64,000 nt of DNA from Oscillospiraceae bacterium (GTDB taxonomy: Bacteria > Bacillota > Clostridia > Oscillospirales > Ruminococcaceae), in contig JAGAWT010000033.1 in assembly GCA_018110985.1 (NCBI GenBank), forward strand, positions 168,286 to 232,285, read 5' to 3'. This document shows, in pieces, positions 9,046 to 20,082 of this stretch (its first letter is position 1; every line of letters begins with the position of its first letter). Under the pieces are notes generated by a model that worked only from the letters and a program-made list of their open reading frames with translations, was not told the DNA's origin and searched no databases. The position numbers were made by a program, and so were the translations under genes.

Positions 9046-10503
9046 ATGAAGGTATACGGAATAGTCAGTGAATACAACCCTTTCCACAACGGTCATATCT
9101 ACCAGATAGAGCAGACCAAGAAGGAAACAGGCGCAACTCATATAGTTGCTGTGATGAGCGGCAACTTTGTTCAGAGAGGTGAGCCCGCTCTGCTGGATAA
9201 GTTCAAGAGAGCTGAGATAGCTGTAAAGAACGGCGTTGACCTTGTGATAGAGATGCCTGTGCGCTACAGTCTTGCAAATGCGGAGCTTTTTGCAAGAAGT
9301 GCGGTCATGATACTGGGTGCGCTTCGCTGTGTGGATGGTATCTCCTTTGGTGCCGAAGCCACTGTTGACGAACTGAAAAAGTGCGCAGATGCTGCAAGAG
9401 AGCTTGCTACTGCTGAGAACCTCCGTCCTCTTATGGAAAAAGGAATGAGCTATCCTCAGGCACTCCAGCAGCTTATAGCTTACCATTACGGCCCCCTTGT
9501 TTCAGAAGTGCTCAACGATCCCAACAATATACTTGCCGTAGAGTACCTCAAGAGCATTTCCGTCCTCAATTTGGAGGATAGCTTAAAGCCGTTTGCCGTT
9601 AAGAGATTCGGTGCTGCCCATGACAGTGACGAACACTCCGATACCATTGCCAGCGGCAGCTACATCAGAAAGCTCATAGATGATGACGAGGATATCTCTG
9701 CATTCGTTCCTAAGGAGACCGCAGAGGCTGTAAAGGAATATGATGATAAGGATCTGCTTTGCTGGTTTGAGAATTTCGAGAGGATACTCCTTTACAGGCT
9801 GCGTGTGATGAGCCCTCAGGATCTCTTCACCACTCCCGATCTGGATCAGGGTCTTGCAAACCGTATCTTCAATGCCGCAAGACAGGCAAATTCTCTGGAG
9901 GATCTTCTTGATAAGATCAAGGCTAAGCCCTACACCATGGCAAGGATCAAGAGAGTGCTTTTCAATGCGCTTCTCGGCATAAAGGCAGAAGATCTGAAAA
10001 TACCTCCCCTTTTCGGACGCATACTTGCTCTCAATGACAGAGGTGCGGACATACTCAAGCTTGCAGGCTCACTTCCCGAAAACCGCTTCCCCATCCCCTT
10101 CTCCTCCTCTCTGCGTGACTTCATACCCAAGGAAGAGGACAGAAAGGATCCGAGAGCGCAGAGGAATATGCGTCTTGCCAGCATGACAGCTCTTTCCGGC
10201 GATATCTATTGTCTGGGAAGCAGAGCAGTTCGTCCTTCCGGAATGGACTTTACCACACCTATCACCTTCAATAAGATCGAGGGCTTTGTATCAGAACTTC
10301 CCGCCGATCTCAAGACGACAGCTCATCAGGGCACTGCCGAGGAGATAGAAAAGGCAAGGCAGAAGGATCGTGAAGAGTTCATGGCAAGAATGGCCTCCCG
10401 TATACAGGAGACCGAGGGCGGCGGTGAAGGCGGAGATGCTCCCGCAGATACGCTTATCGAAGAGATAAACACCTCCGCTTCCAATGAGGACACGGAAGAA
10501 TGA
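9046..10503 (+). CDS. tmcAL: tRNA(Met) cytidine acetate ligase TmcAL
   Basis: A 485-residue nucleotidyltransferase-fold enzyme that in Bacillus uses acetate and ATP to make N4-acetylcytidine at the wobble base of elongator tRNA-Met. Motifs: GIVSEYNPFHNGH at the N terminus, SGNFVQRGEPA, and SGSYIRKLI in the middle. ATG 9046 is 9 bp after AAGGAG (9031-9036); ATG 9040 is only 3 bp away and ATG 9016 lies upstream of the site, so 9046 is chosen. The last 40-50 residues are rich in Gly, Glu and Asp and exceed the usual length of about 410. Confidence 0.9.
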   Translation: MKVYGIVSEYNPFHNGHIYQIEQTKKETGATHIVAVMSGNFVQRGEPALLDKFKRAEIAVKNGVDLVIEMPVRYSLANAELFARSAVMILGALRCVDGISFGAEATVDELKKCADAARELATAENLRPLMEKGMSYPQALQQLIAYHYGPLVSEVLNDPNNILAVEYLKSISVLNLEDSLKPFAVKRFGAAHDSDEHSDTIASGSYIRKLIDDDEDISAFVPKETAEAVKEYDDKDLLCWFENFERILLYRLRVMSPQDLFTTPDLDQGLANRIFNAARQANSLEDLLDKIKAKPYTMARIKRVLFNALLGIKAEDLKIPPLFGRILALNDRGADILKLAGSLPENRFPIPFSSSLRDFIPKEEDRKDPRAQRNMRLASMTALSGDIYCLGSRAVRPSGMDFTTPITFNKIEGFVSELPADLKTTAHQGTAEEIEKARQKDREEFMARMASRIQETEGGGEGGDAPADTLIEEINTSASNEDTEE

Positions 10504-10673
10504 CACAGGAGAAGATAGATCGCATAAACGAGCTGGCGAGAAAGCAGCGCACCATTGGTCTTTCCCTTGAAGAAAAAGCCGAACAGCAGGCGTTAAGGGA
10601 TGAATACCGCAGAGGTGTCATAAACAATCTGAAAAGCCAGCTTGACAATATAGAGATCGTTGATAAGAAATAA
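10500..10673 (+). CDS. DUF896 (YnzC-like) small protein
   Basis: A 57-residue protein beginning MTQEKIDRINELARK with the QQALRDEYR segment, matching the YnzC/DUF896 family of small helical cytoplasmic proteins. The family has no firmly established role. Its ATG overlaps the tmcAL stop codon (ATGA), indicating translational coupling. The size is in the family's usual range of 55-80 residues. Confidence 0.9.
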   Translation: MTQEKIDRINELARKQRTIGLSLEEKAEQQALRDEYRRGVINNLKSQLDNIEIVDKK

Positions 10674-10681
10674 CAATGCTA

Positions 10682-10714
10682 TCGGTACATCTTGCGGGGT
10701 GTACCGACATTTTT
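10682..10714 (+). terminator. Possible intrinsic terminator after the DUF896 gene
   Basis: An 8-bp stem (TCGGTACA at 10682-10689 with TGTACCGA at 10700-10707) is followed by CATTTTT. The T tract is short. No promoter is obvious before nspC, which starts 15 bp later, so read-through is possible. Confidence 0.55.
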
Positions 10715-10728
10715 AAGAGGAAGAGAAT

Positions 10729-11844
10729 ATGTATTTTGACAGCATCCATACCCCTTCTTATGTGGTAGATATCGCTCTGATCGAAAAAAACATGAAGATT
10801 CTTGACAGTGTCCGCAAAAGGACAGGCTGCAAGATACTTCTGGCTCAGAAAGCGTTTTCCATGTATTCTCTGTATCCGATGATGAGCGGATATCTGGACG
10901 GCACCACTGCCAGCGGCCTTTATGAGCTGAAACTTGGGCGGGAGGAAATGCCGGGCAGAGAAGCACATATCTATTCCCCTGCCTACAAGGACAGTGAGTT
11001 TGATGAGATAGCATCACTTGCAGATCATATAGTCTTCAACTCCCCTGCTCAGTACGAAAGGTTCAGGTCCCGTGTGAAGGAAGGCACACAATGCGGTATA
11101 AGGGTAAATCCTCTGTACTCGGAAACGGAGACAGCGATATATGACCCCTGTTCAGAAAATTCAAGACTGGGCACCCGTCCGGAAGATCTTGATATGTCCC
11201 GCTGCGAGGGTATATCGGGGCTGCATTTCCATTCGATGTGCGAACAGGGGGCGGATGTGCTCCGGAGAACGCTCGTACACTTTGAAAAGCATTTCGGCAG
11301 GTATCTCTATGATATGGAGTGGGTAAATTTCGGCGGCGGCCACCATATTACCCGTGAGGGCTATGATACGGAGCTTCTCGTAAGAGAAGTAGACCGTATA
11401 CAGCAGAAATACGGTGTGCAGGTTATACTGGAGCCGGGTGAAGCTCATGCTCTGGATGCAGGCTTTCTGGTGTGCGAGATACTGGATGTTTTCACATCTG
11501 CGGGAAAAAGTCATGCCATAGTTGACGCCTCTGCTGCCTGCCATATGCCGGATGTGCTTGAAATGCCTTATACACCGAGAATAACATCAGCTGTGAAGGA
11601 CGGTGCCTATACTTATATCATTGGCGCACCTACCTGCCTTGCCGGGGATGTGATAGGTATCTATTCCTTTGAAAAGCCCCTTTCCGCAGGCGACAGGCTC
11701 GTTTTTGAGGATATGGCGATATACTCCATGTGCAAGAACAATACCTTCAACGGTATGCCTCTTCCCTGGATATATACCGTCAGGGACGGCAAAACAGAGC
11801 TTGTGAGAAAATTCGGGTATGATGATTTTAAAAACAGGTTATGA
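10729..11844 (+). CDS. nspC: Carboxynorspermidine/carboxyspermidine decarboxylase
   Basis: A 371-residue PLP-dependent, alanine-racemase-fold decarboxylase. Features of NspC include the lysine segment LLAQKAFSMY near residue 40, FHSMCEQGAD, FGGGHHIT and the EPGEA segment. It makes spermidine or norspermidine from the carboxylated precursor formed by carboxynorspermidine synthase. That dehydrogenase gene usually sits beside nspC but is absent here, as are speA and speB. The start has AGAGGAAGAG upstream. The gene is single, between a hairpin and a terminator-like structure. Confidence 0.92.
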   Translation: MYFDSIHTPSYVVDIALIEKNMKILDSVRKRTGCKILLAQKAFSMYSLYPMMSGYLDGTTASGLYELKLGREEMPGREAHIYSPAYKDSEFDEIASLADHIVFNSPAQYERFRSRVKEGTQCGIRVNPLYSETETAIYDPCSENSRLGTRPEDLDMSRCEGISGLHFHSMCEQGADVLRRTLVHFEKHFGRYLYDMEWVNFGGGHHITREGYDTELLVREVDRIQQKYGVQVILEPGEAHALDAGFLVCEILDVFTSAGKSHAIVDASAACHMPDVLEMPYTPRITSAVKDGAYTYIIGAPTCLAGDVIGIYSFEKPLSAGDRLVFEDMAIYSMCKNNTFNGMPLPWIYTVRDGKTELVRKFGYDDFKNRL

Positions 11845-11892
11845 TCATATGAAACAAGCCGCTCATTTAGGGACGGTTTGTGTGATCTTTTA
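11843..11892 (+). terminator. Probable terminator after nspC
   Basis: A stem of GATCA plus ACAAGCCG pairs with CGGTTTGT plus TGATC and is followed by TTTT. The 5' arm begins inside the nspC stop codon. The stem contains one G.T pair and an internal bulge. Confidence 0.55.
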
Positions 11893-12210
11893 ACAATCTT
11901 CTTTTTGATACAGAAAGTGAAATATGCGAAACGGAAGTTCATCAGGGTATAAACAACAGCAGCCGTTTCCATGAACTGAACCAGCTGCTGTATGATTAGT
12001 ATGACTACCGGACTACTACACAAAGATCCATGGTCGTATGCAAAAGCAAAAGTATCTTAATAAAAAAACCGGAGGGGTAAACAAAGTGCGAAATATTTGT
12101 AAATCTATAAATTATTGCTGTTAACAGCCTCAAAATAACCGGTTTGATGCATTATTGGACTTATTATTCGGTAATGTTTGTAGAAAATCACGAACAAAAA
12201 AATCGAAAAA
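11893..12210 (+). other. Gene-free stretch between nspC and the str promoter
   Basis: About 320 bp with no convincing gene. A stop-free frame runs from about 11885 to the TAG at about 12002; its codons look coding-like (for example ETEVHQGINNSS), but it has no good start, so it may be a gene remnant. The rest is AT-rich; GGAGGGG near 12073 precedes only a 12-codon frame. Confidence 0.4.
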
Positions 12211-12214
12211 ACCA

Positions 12215-12243
12215 TTGACAAAGCACATCAAAAAGTATATAAT
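12215..12243 (+). promoter_or_regulatory. Promoter of the rpsL-rpsG-fusA cluster
   Basis: A consensus sigma-A promoter: TTGACA at 12215-12220, a 17-bp spacer, and TATAAT at 12238-12243. It lies 67 bp before the rpsL start. Confidence 0.9.
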
Positions 12244-12310
12244 GACAAAGTGTGCATTTGCAGGTGATTTCTGCCTGCACAGCATATAAACTATGAAAGG
12301 AGATGTATTG

Positions 12311-12730
12311 ATGCCAACCTTTAATCAGCTTGTCCGCAAGGGCAGAGATGTTATCGAGAAGAAGTCCACGGCTCCCGCTCTTCAGAAGGGTTATAACTCC
12401 AAGAAGAAGATAGCCATCGACCTTTCCTCTCCTCAGAAGAGAGGTGTGTGCACCGCTGTAAGAACGGCTACCCCCAAGAAGCCTAACTCTGCTATGAGAA
12501 AGATCGCCAGAGTAAAGCTCACAAACGGCAACGAAGTTACCGCTTATATCCCGGGTATCGGCCATAATCTTCAGGAGCACTCAGTCGTACTCATCAGAGG
12601 CGGAAGAGTTAAGGATCTCCCCGGTGTGCGTTACCACATCATCAGGGGTACTCTTGATACTCAGGGTGTTGCCAAGAGAAATCAGGCAAGATCCAAGTAC
12701 GGCGCAAAGAGACCCAAGGCAGGCAAGTAA
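12311..12730 (+). CDS. rpsL: 30S ribosomal protein S12
   Basis: A 139-residue S12 with the diagnostic [11 protein letters not shown] start and the conserved loops [11 protein letters not shown] and [11 protein letters not shown] that line the decoding centre. The lysines altered in streptomycin-resistant mutants (PKKPNSA and GRVKDLPG regions) are wild type. An in-frame ATG at 12293 lies on the Shine-Dalgarno AAAGGAGAT, so ATG 12311 is the real start. It is first in the str cluster. Confidence 0.97.
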   Translation: MPTFNQLVRKGRDVIEKKSTAPALQKGYNSKKKIAIDLSSPQKRGVCTAVRTATPKKPNSAMRKIARVKLTNGNEVTAYIPGIGHNLQEHSVVLIRGGRVKDLPGVRYHIIRGTLDTQGVAKRNQARSKYGAKRPKAGK

Positions 12731-12882
12731 TAGCCTGCGGCTTTATGCCGATGTACTTTCAGCTTAAATCGTTTGCAGAGATACATTTTATGTATAGACA
12801 TGAGCTTCGCTCCTTGTCTGCCTCTGCCCCGACGCATTAAGCGAGTACCTATGAATTCATCATTATGAAGGAGGGAAGTATT
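12731..12882 (+). promoter_or_regulatory. rpsL-rpsG spacer with possible leader structure
   Basis: A 152-bp spacer without a promoter. It can fold locally, for example GACATGAGC with GCTCCTTGTC around a TTC loop near 12797-12819. S7 controls the str operon by binding the rpsL-rpsG spacer in E. coli; a similar role here is only inference. AAGGAGG precedes the rpsG GTG. Confidence 0.35.
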
Positions 12883-13353
12883 GTGGCAAGAAGAGGTAGA
12901 ATCGCAAAGAGAGAAGTTCTTGCAGATCCCGTTTATAATTCGGAGATCGTTACCCGTCTTATCAACAATATTATGCTCGACGGCAAGAAGGGTGTCGCCC
13001 AGAAGATCGTTTACGGCGCATTCGATATTGTCGGCGAGAAGACCGGCAAGGATCCTCTTGAGGCTTTTAACGAGGCACTCGAGAATATCATGCCCCAGCT
13101 TGAGGTAAAGGCACGCCGTGTGGGCGGTGCTACTTACCAGGTCCCCATGGAAGTAAGAGCCGAAAGAAAGCAGACTCTCGGTCTGAGATGGCTCACCAGA
13201 TATTCCAGGGAACGCAACGAGAAGACCATGAAGGAAAGGCTTGCTGCCGAGATCATGGACGCTATGAACGGAGTGGGCGGTGCTGTCAAGAAGCGTGAGG
13301 ATACTCACAAGATGGCAGAGGCAAACAAGGCGTTTGCACATTACCGCTGGTAA
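12883..13353 (+). CDS. rpsG: 30S ribosomal protein S7
   Basis: A 156-residue S7, the primary binder of the 3' major domain of 16S rRNA. It shows [11 protein letters not shown] at the N terminus, [11 protein letters not shown], and the [10 protein letters not shown] segment. The start is GTG at 12883, because the in-frame ATG at 12865 overlaps the Shine-Dalgarno AAGGAGGG at 12868-12875; the resulting length of 156 is the family standard. fusA follows after 15 bp. Confidence 0.97.
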   Translation: MARRGRIAKREVLADPVYNSEIVTRLINNIMLDGKKGVAQKIVYGAFDIVGEKTGKDPLEAFNEALENIMPQLEVKARRVGGATYQVPMEVRAERKQTLGLRWLTRYSRERNEKTMKERLAAEIMDAMNGVGGAVKKREDTHKMAEANKAFAHYRW

Positions 13354-13368
13354 AACGGAGGTTTATTT

Positions 13369-15474
13369 ATGGCTATGGCAAGAGACTGTTCTCTTGAAAT
13401 GACAAGAAACATCGGGATCATGGCTCATATAGACGCCGGTAAGACCACCACTACCGAGCGTATCCTTTTCTACACCGGTGTCAACTACAAGATAGGCGAG
13501 ACACATGACGGTGCATCCACCATGGACTGGATGGAGCAGGAAAAGGAAAGAGGTATCACGATTACCTCCGCCGCTACCACAGCGCACTGGACAAAAGACG
13601 ACAAGAATTACAGGATCAATATCATTGATACCCCCGGTCACGTTGACTTCACTGTTGAAGTTGAGCGTTCCCTGAGAGTTCTTGACGGCTCTGTTACTGT
13701 TCTTTGTGCAAAGGGCGGCGTTGAGCCCCAGACTGAGACCGTATGGCGACAGGCTGACAAATATCAGGTCCCCAGAATGGTATATGTAAACAAGATGGAC
13801 ATCATGGGCGCTAACTTCTATCATGTGCTCGATATGATGCATGACCGTCTGAAATGCAATGCCGTTCCTGTGCAGCTCCCTATAGGAACAGAGGCACAGT
13901 TCAAGGGAATAATCGACCTTATCGAGATGAAGGCTGAGATCTACTATGATGACCTCGGCAAGGATATGCGTGAAGAGGATATCCCCGAGGATATGATGGA
14001 TCTTGCGCAGGAATATCACGATAAGCTCATAGAATCCGCTGTTGAAATGGATGACGAGGTAATGGAAAAGTACTTCGAGGATCCCGACAGCGTAAGCAAG
14101 GAAGAGATAAAGTCCTGCATCAGAAAGGGCTGCATATCCAACAGGATGGTGCCTGTTTGCTGCGGTACTTCCTACCGTAACAAGGGCGTACAGAAGCTCC
14201 TGGATGCTATCGTTGACTATATGCCCTCTCCTCTTGATATCCCCGCTATCAAGGGTGTGAACCCCGATACAGGTGCTGAAGAGGAAAGGCCTGCTGACGA
14301 CAAGGCTCCTTTCTCTGCTCTTGCATTCAAGATCGCTACCGACCCCTTTGTCGGAAAGCTCTGCTATTTCAGAGTTTATTCCGGTACTGTTGACGCAGGT
14401 TCTACCGTACTCAACGCTACCAAGGACAACTCCGAAAGAATGGGACGCATACTTCAGATGCATTCCAACCACAGAAAAGATATCGAGACCGTTTATTCCG
14501 GCGATATCGCTGCCTGCGTAGGTCTTAAGAATACCACCACAGGTGATACTCTCTGCGACCCCAAGCATCCTGTGATACTCGAATCCATGGAATTCCCCGA
14601 GCCTGTTATCCAGCTCGCTATCGAGCCTAAGACAAAGGCAGGTCAGGAGAAGATGGGCATCGGCCTTTCAAAGCTCGCTGAAGAAGACCCCACATTCAGA
14701 ACATGGACCGATGAGGAAACAGGTCAGACCATCATCGCAGGTATGGGTGAGCTCCACCTTGATATCATCGTTGACAGACTTCTCCGTGAATTCAAGGTAG
14801 AGGCTAATGTAGGTGCTCCTCAGGTCGCTTACAAGGAGACCATCAAGGGCAATGCGGATGTGGATCACAAGTATGCTCGTCAGTCCGGTGGTAAGGGTCA
14901 GTACGGTCATGTAAAGATCCGTGTATCCCCCAATGAATCCGGAAAGGGCTATACATTTACCAACTCTGTTGTGGGCGGTGCTATTCCCAAGGAATATATC
15001 CCCGCAGTTGACAAGGGTATTCAGGGTGCCATGAAGGCCGGCGTTCTTGCAGGCTATCAGGTAGTTGACGTGGCTGTTGAACTGTACGACGGTTCTTACC
15101 ACGAGGTAGACTCCTCTGAAATGGCATTCTCCATTGCCGGTTCCATGGCCTTCAAGGAGGCTATGAAGAAGGCACAGCCCATCATTCTGGAGCCTATCAT
15201 GAAGGTTTCCGTATTCGTCCCCGAGGACTTCATGGGTACCGTTATCGGTGACCTGAACTCCAGAAGAGGCGCTATACAGGGTCAGGAGGTAAACAACGGT
15301 ACTGCTCAGGTAGATGCCCTTGTTCCCCTCTCCGAGATGTTCGGCTATTCAAATGACCTTCGTTCCAAGACTCAGGGTCGTGGTAACTACACAATGGAGC
15401 CTCACAGCTACATCGAAGTTCCCAGATCCGTTTCCGAGAAGATCATTTCTTCCAGAAACAAGTCTCAGGACTAA
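13369..15474 (+). CDS. fusA: Elongation factor G
   Basis: A 701-residue translational GTPase that moves tRNAs and mRNA after peptide transfer and helps split ribosomes. G1 [10 protein letters not shown]3 DTPGHVDFT and G4 NKMD are intact. Domains II to V follow, with the domain IV segment [19 protein letters not shown] at 13356-13361 lies 7 bp before ATG 13369. Confidence 0.98.
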   Translation: MAMARDCSLEMTRNIGIMAHIDAGKTTTTERILFYTGVNYKIGETHDGASTMDWMEQEKERGITITSAATTAHWTKDDKNYRINIIDTPGHVDFTVEVERSLRVLDGSVTVLCAKGGVEPQTETVWRQADKYQVPRMVYVNKMDIMGANFYHVLDMMHDRLKCNAVPVQLPIGTEAQFKGIIDLIEMKAEIYYDDLGKDMREEDIPEDMMDLAQEYHDKLIESAVEMDDEVMEKYFEDPDSVSKEEIKSCIRKGCISNRMVPVCCGTSYRNKGVQKLLDAIVDYMPSPLDIPAIKGVNPDTGAEEERPADDKAPFSALAFKIATDPFVGKLCYFRVYSGTVDAGSTVLNATKDNSERMGRILQMHSNHRKDIETVYSGDIAACVGLKNTTTGDTLCDPKHPVILESMEFPEPVIQLAIEPKTKAGQEKMGIGLSKLAEEDPTFRTWTDEETGQTIIAGMGELHLDIIVDRLLREFKVEANVGAPQVAYKETIKGNADVDHKYARQSGGKGQYGHVKIRVSPNESGKGYTFTNSVVGGAIPKEYIPAVDKGIQGAMKAGVLAGYQVVDVAVELYDGSYHEVDSSEMAFSIAGSMAFKEAMKKAQPIILEPIMKVSVFVPEDFMGTVIGDLNSRRGAIQGQEVNNGTAQVDALVPLSEMFGYSNDLRSKTQGRGNYTMEPHSYIEVPRSVSEKIISSRNKSQD

Positions 15475-15521
15475 GACAGATAAAAAAACACGGATTTTTT
15501 TGTGAAATTTACAAAAAACAC

Positions 15522-15550
15522 TTGAAATCTGCTTTAAAATCTGTTAGAAT
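15522..15550 (+). promoter_or_regulatory. Separate promoter for tuf
   Basis: TTGAAA at 15522-15527, a 17-bp spacer and TAGAAT at 15545-15550. This gives tuf its own transcript in addition to read-through from fusA. Confidence 0.8.
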
Positions 15551-15680
15551 ATATTTCATAGTTGTGTGTCGGCCTAATATAGGCTGCGGCACCTTTTGGC
15601 AGTAAACTGCCGGCGGAAGCGTATGGGGAGCATCTGCTCTCCTGCGGCCAAGCAAGTTTATTTTAAGGAGGAATTTTCCA
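15551..15680 (+). promoter_or_regulatory. Structured 5' leader of tuf
   Basis: The leader of about 120 nt can form three short hairpins: GCCTA/TAGGC near 15573-15584, GGCAG/CTGCC at 15598-15611 and GGAGCA/TGCTCTCC at 15627-15642. AAGGAGG lies 7-8 bp before the ATG. No T tract is present, so it is not an obvious attenuator. The function is unknown. Confidence 0.45.
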
Positions 15681-16883
15681 ATGGCAAAGCAAAAGTTTGA
15701 AAGAACCAAGCCCCATGTAAACATTGGTACCATCGGTCACGTTGACCACGGCAAGACTACTCTTACCGCTGCTATCACCAAGTATCTTTCCCTCAAGGGT
15801 CAGGCACAGTTCGAGGACTATGCTAACATCGATAAGGCTCCCGAGGAGAGAGAAAGAGGTATCACCATCAACACTGCTCACGTTGAGTATGAGACTGACA
15901 AGCGTCACTATGCTCACGTTGACTGCCCGGGCCATGCTGACTATGTTAAGAACATGATCACCGGTGCTGCACAGATGGATGGTGCTATCCTTGTTGTTGC
16001 TTCTACCGATGGTCCTATGGCTCAGACCAAGGAGCATCTTCTCCTTGCCCGTCAGGTTGGCGTTCCCTACATCGTTGTTTTCATGAACAAGGTTGACCAG
16101 GTCGATGACGCTGAGCTTCTCGAGCTCGTTGAGATGGATATCCGTGAGACCCTCGACAGCTATGAGTTCCCTGGCGATGATACTCCTATCATCAAGGGTT
16201 CTGCATACCAGGCTCTCATGAGCGATTCCAAGGATCCCGATGCTCCCGAGTATGCTTGCATCAAGGAGCTCATGGATGCTGTTGATGAGTATATCCCTAC
16301 TCCCGACAGAAAGGCAGATCTCCCCTTCCTTATGCCTGTTGAGGACGTATTCACTATCACTGGTCGTGGTACTGTTGCTACAGGTAGAGTTGAAAGAGGT
16401 CAGCTCAGAACTTCCGACGAAGTTGAGATCATCGGTCTCACCGAGGAAAGAGCAAAGACTGTTGTTACCGGTATCGAGATGTTCAGAAAGATCCTCGATT
16501 ACGCTGAGGCAGGCGACAACATCGGTGCACTTCTCCGTGGTGTACAGCGTTCTGACATCGAAAGAGGTCAGGTTCTCTGCAAGCCCGGTTCTGTAAACCC
16601 CCACACCAAGTTCAACGGTCAGGTTTACGTTCTGTCCAAGGATGAAGGCGGCCGTCATACTCCTTTCTTCAACAACTATCGTCCTCAGTTCTATTTCAGA
16701 ACTACTGACGTTACTGGCGTTATCACACTTCCTGCTGACAAGGAAATGTGCATGCCCGGCGATAATGTAGAGATCAGCGTTGAGCTCATCACTCCTATCG
16801 CTATTGAAGAGGGTCTCCGTTTCGCTATCCGTGAGGGTGGTAGAACTGTAGGTTCCGGCGTTGTTTCCAAGATCAACGGCTAA
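15681..16883 (+). CDS. tuf: Elongation factor Tu
   Basis: A 400-residue GTPase that brings aminoacyl-tRNA to the ribosome. Motifs [21 protein letters not shown] and NKVD are intact, followed by the two beta-barrel domains ([15 protein letters not shown] region and VGSGVVSKI end). The codon choice is noticeably different from its neighbours (many GTT, GCT, ATC, CGT), as expected for a very highly expressed gene. Confidence 0.98.
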   Translation: MAKQKFERTKPHVNIGTIGHVDHGKTTLTAAITKYLSLKGQAQFEDYANIDKAPEERERGITINTAHVEYETDKRHYAHVDCPGHADYVKNMITGAAQMDGAILVVASTDGPMAQTKEHLLLARQVGVPYIVVFMNKVDQVDDAELLELVEMDIRETLDSYEFPGDDTPIIKGSAYQALMSDSKDPDAPEYACIKELMDAVDEYIPTPDRKADLPFLMPVEDVFTITGRGTVATGRVERGQLRTSDEVEIIGLTEERAKTVVTGIEMFRKILDYAEAGDNIGALLRGVQRSDIERGQVLCKPGSVNPHTKFNGQVYVLSKDEGGRHTPFFNNYRPQFYFRTTDVTGVITLPADKEMCMPGDNVEISVELITPIAIEEGLRFAIREGGRTVGSGVVSKING

Positions 16884-16905
16884 GTTTTTTCAAACATAAA
16901 AAATG

Positions 16906-16939
16906 CACTGTCTCGTGTAATACGAGGCAGTGTTTTTTT
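16906..16939 (+). terminator. Intrinsic terminator of tuf
   Basis: An 11-bp stem (16906-16916 with 16922-16932, one G.T pair) and a 5-nt loop, followed by seven Ts at 16933-16939. Confidence 0.92.
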
Positions 16940-16971
16940 ATAGATGAAAAAAGAATCACAGATAAACTGTA

Positions 16972-17021
16972 TTAGCACTCTTAGAAATAGAGTATTAGCA
17001 CTCATGTTATGTGAGTGCTAA
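16972..17021 (+). promoter_or_regulatory. CIRCE operator plus overlapping degenerate CIRCE upstream of hsp20
   Basis: A perfect CIRCE, TTAGCACTC-N9-GAGTGCTAA, occupies 16995-17021; it is the binding site of the heat-shock repressor HrcA. Just upstream, TTAGCACTC at 16972-16980 is followed after 9 bp by GAGTATTAG (16990-16998), a half-decayed second CIRCE overlapping the first. hrcA itself is not in the window. Confidence 0.92.
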
Positions 17022-17050
17022 TATTTCACCTGATTTTCACATAGCTGATA

Positions 17051-17081
17051 TTGTATCATCACAATAAAGGTGTATTATAAT
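17051..17081 (+). promoter_or_regulatory. Weak candidate promoter before hsp20
   Basis: TATAAT at 17076-17081 with TTGTAT at 17051-17056; the spacer of 19 bp is long. It lies downstream of CIRCE, which is not the usual arrangement, so the true start may be elsewhere between 16940 and 17080. Confidence 0.4.
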
Positions 17082-17121
17082 ACCTGTAAACAGAAAGGAT
17101 GCGCCGCAGGGACAATAGTTT

Positions 17122-17227
17122 ATACTGATTTCTGACCGATGTATAGACAAGAAACAAGCCGCAAATGCTTGAATATAAGGGAATTTGAGGCTTGGAGATC
17201 GTCTATACATCGAGGAAGAATTAGTAT
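17122..17227 (+). repeat. Dispersed hairpin element, copy 1 (upstream of hsp20)
   Basis: A 106-bp element with 27-bp imperfect terminal inverted repeats, at 17122-17148 and 17201-17227. The perfect inner part is GATGTATAGAC/GTCTATACATC; the outer part is ATACTGATT/AATTAGTAT, with one G.T mismatch. An inner AAGCC/GGCTT stem lies inside. It is over 95 percent identical to copies at 19944-20048 and 59537-59641 (minus). It ends 99 bp before the hsp20 ATG and is likely transcribed in its leader. The family is not one I recognise. Confidence 0.9.
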
Positions 17228-17326
17228 TATGCGGCTGCCCTTTCACCAAGAAGCACATTTTCCCCTGCCCTGTGAACTGCCTGTACAGGGCAGATAGGAA
17301 AGATATAGATATCAGGAGGTAATATT

Positions 17327-17755
17327 ATGTATGGTCTTACACCTTTTTCAAGAATGAATATATTTGACGCTATAAATGATTTTGACAAGGATTTTTACGA
17401 CAGAGGCACAAAGGTAACAGCCTGCCGTACAGACATCAAGGAAGATGAGGACAAGTTCGTGACCGAATCCGAGCTTCCGGGCTTTAAGAAAGAGGATATA
17501 TCCATTGACATTGACGGTCAGTCCCTTACCATCAGAGCAGTACACAGCGACAAAAAGGAGACAGAGAGCAGCGATGGCACTAAGAGCAGATATATCCGCA
17601 GGGAACGCAGCTACGGCTCCTATCAGAGAAGCTTTGACATCAGCGGTATAGATACGGAGAATATAAGTGCAGCCTACAAAGACGGCATACTAACCCTTAC
17701 TCTTCCCAAAAAGAAGGCTACTGTTCCTCCCACAAGGAGATTACAGATAGATTGA
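17327..17755 (+). CDS. Hsp20/alpha-crystallin family small heat-shock protein
   Basis: A 142-residue small heat-shock chaperone. The alpha-crystallin domain shows ESELPGFKKEDI near residues 47-58, then RERSYGSYQRSFD, and ends with the AAYKDGILTLTLPK signature. Such proteins hold unfolding proteins in the cytoplasm without ATP. AGGAGGTAATATT precedes the ATG. The upstream CIRCE suggests HrcA repression together with groESL, which begins about 195 bp later; no terminator lies between them. Confidence 0.95.
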   Translation: MYGLTPFSRMNIFDAINDFDKDFYDRGTKVTACRTDIKEDEDKFVTESELPGFKKEDISIDIDGQSLTIRAVHSDKKETESSDGTKSRYIRRERSYGSYQRSFDISGIDTENISAAYKDGILTLTLPKKKATVPPTRRLQID

Positions 17756-17841
17756 TAGTCTGAACAGGTGTACAAAATTCAAACGACTGCTTTGGATAAT
17801 TTGTTCAAATCTACAAAAATCATCTATTTACCGAAAAGCAC

Positions 17842-17869
17842 TTGATTTTTCCCGTAAAGATGATAAAAT
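17842..17869 (+). promoter_or_regulatory. groES-groEL promoter
   Basis: TTGATT at 17842-17847, a 16-bp spacer and TAAAAT at 17864-17869, directly followed by CIRCE. Confidence 0.8.
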
Positions 17870-17873
17870 AGTA

Positions 17874-19883
<2,010 letters not shown>

Positions 19884-19905
19884 TAAACGCTCAATAAGTA
19901 AGTTT

Positions 19906-19940
19906 CCCCGTTACGGTCATTTGACCGTAACGGGGTTTTG
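19906..19940 (+). terminator. Intrinsic terminator of groEL
   Basis: A perfect 14-bp complementary pair (19906-19919 with 19922-19935) is followed by TTTT. Repeat copy 2 begins only a few bases later. Confidence 0.9.
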
Positions 19941-19943
19941 CTT

Positions 19944-20048
19944 ATACTAATTTCTGACCGATGTATAGACAAGAAACAAGCCGCAAATGCTTTAATATAA
20001 GGGATTTGAGGCTTGGAGATCGTCTATACATCGAGGAAGAATTAGTAT
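19944..20048 (+). repeat. Dispersed hairpin element, copy 2 (after groEL)
   Basis: A 105-bp copy of the element at 17122-17227, same orientation. Here the outer stem is ATACTAATT with AATTAGTAT, perfectly paired, so the G of copy 1 is A. Copies 1 and 2 also share a few flanking bases (TT before and TATGCG after). It lies between the groEL terminator and the 3' end of the minus-strand CPBP-like gene, where no plus-strand gene follows. Confidence 0.9.
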
Positions 20049-20082
20049 TATGCGTAAGAAAAAAACAGACAAAAGAGGATCA

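Noticed and set aside
13363..14568. Long minus-strand open frame opposite fusA (about 400 codons), and a similar one opposite tuf
   Set aside because: Both lie antisense to near-universal translation genes with strong codon bias, which lengthens antisense frames.
15481..15510. A-run and T-run after fusA resembling a terminator
   Set aside because: The only possible stem is A-T pairs around a short loop, too weak to support a terminator.
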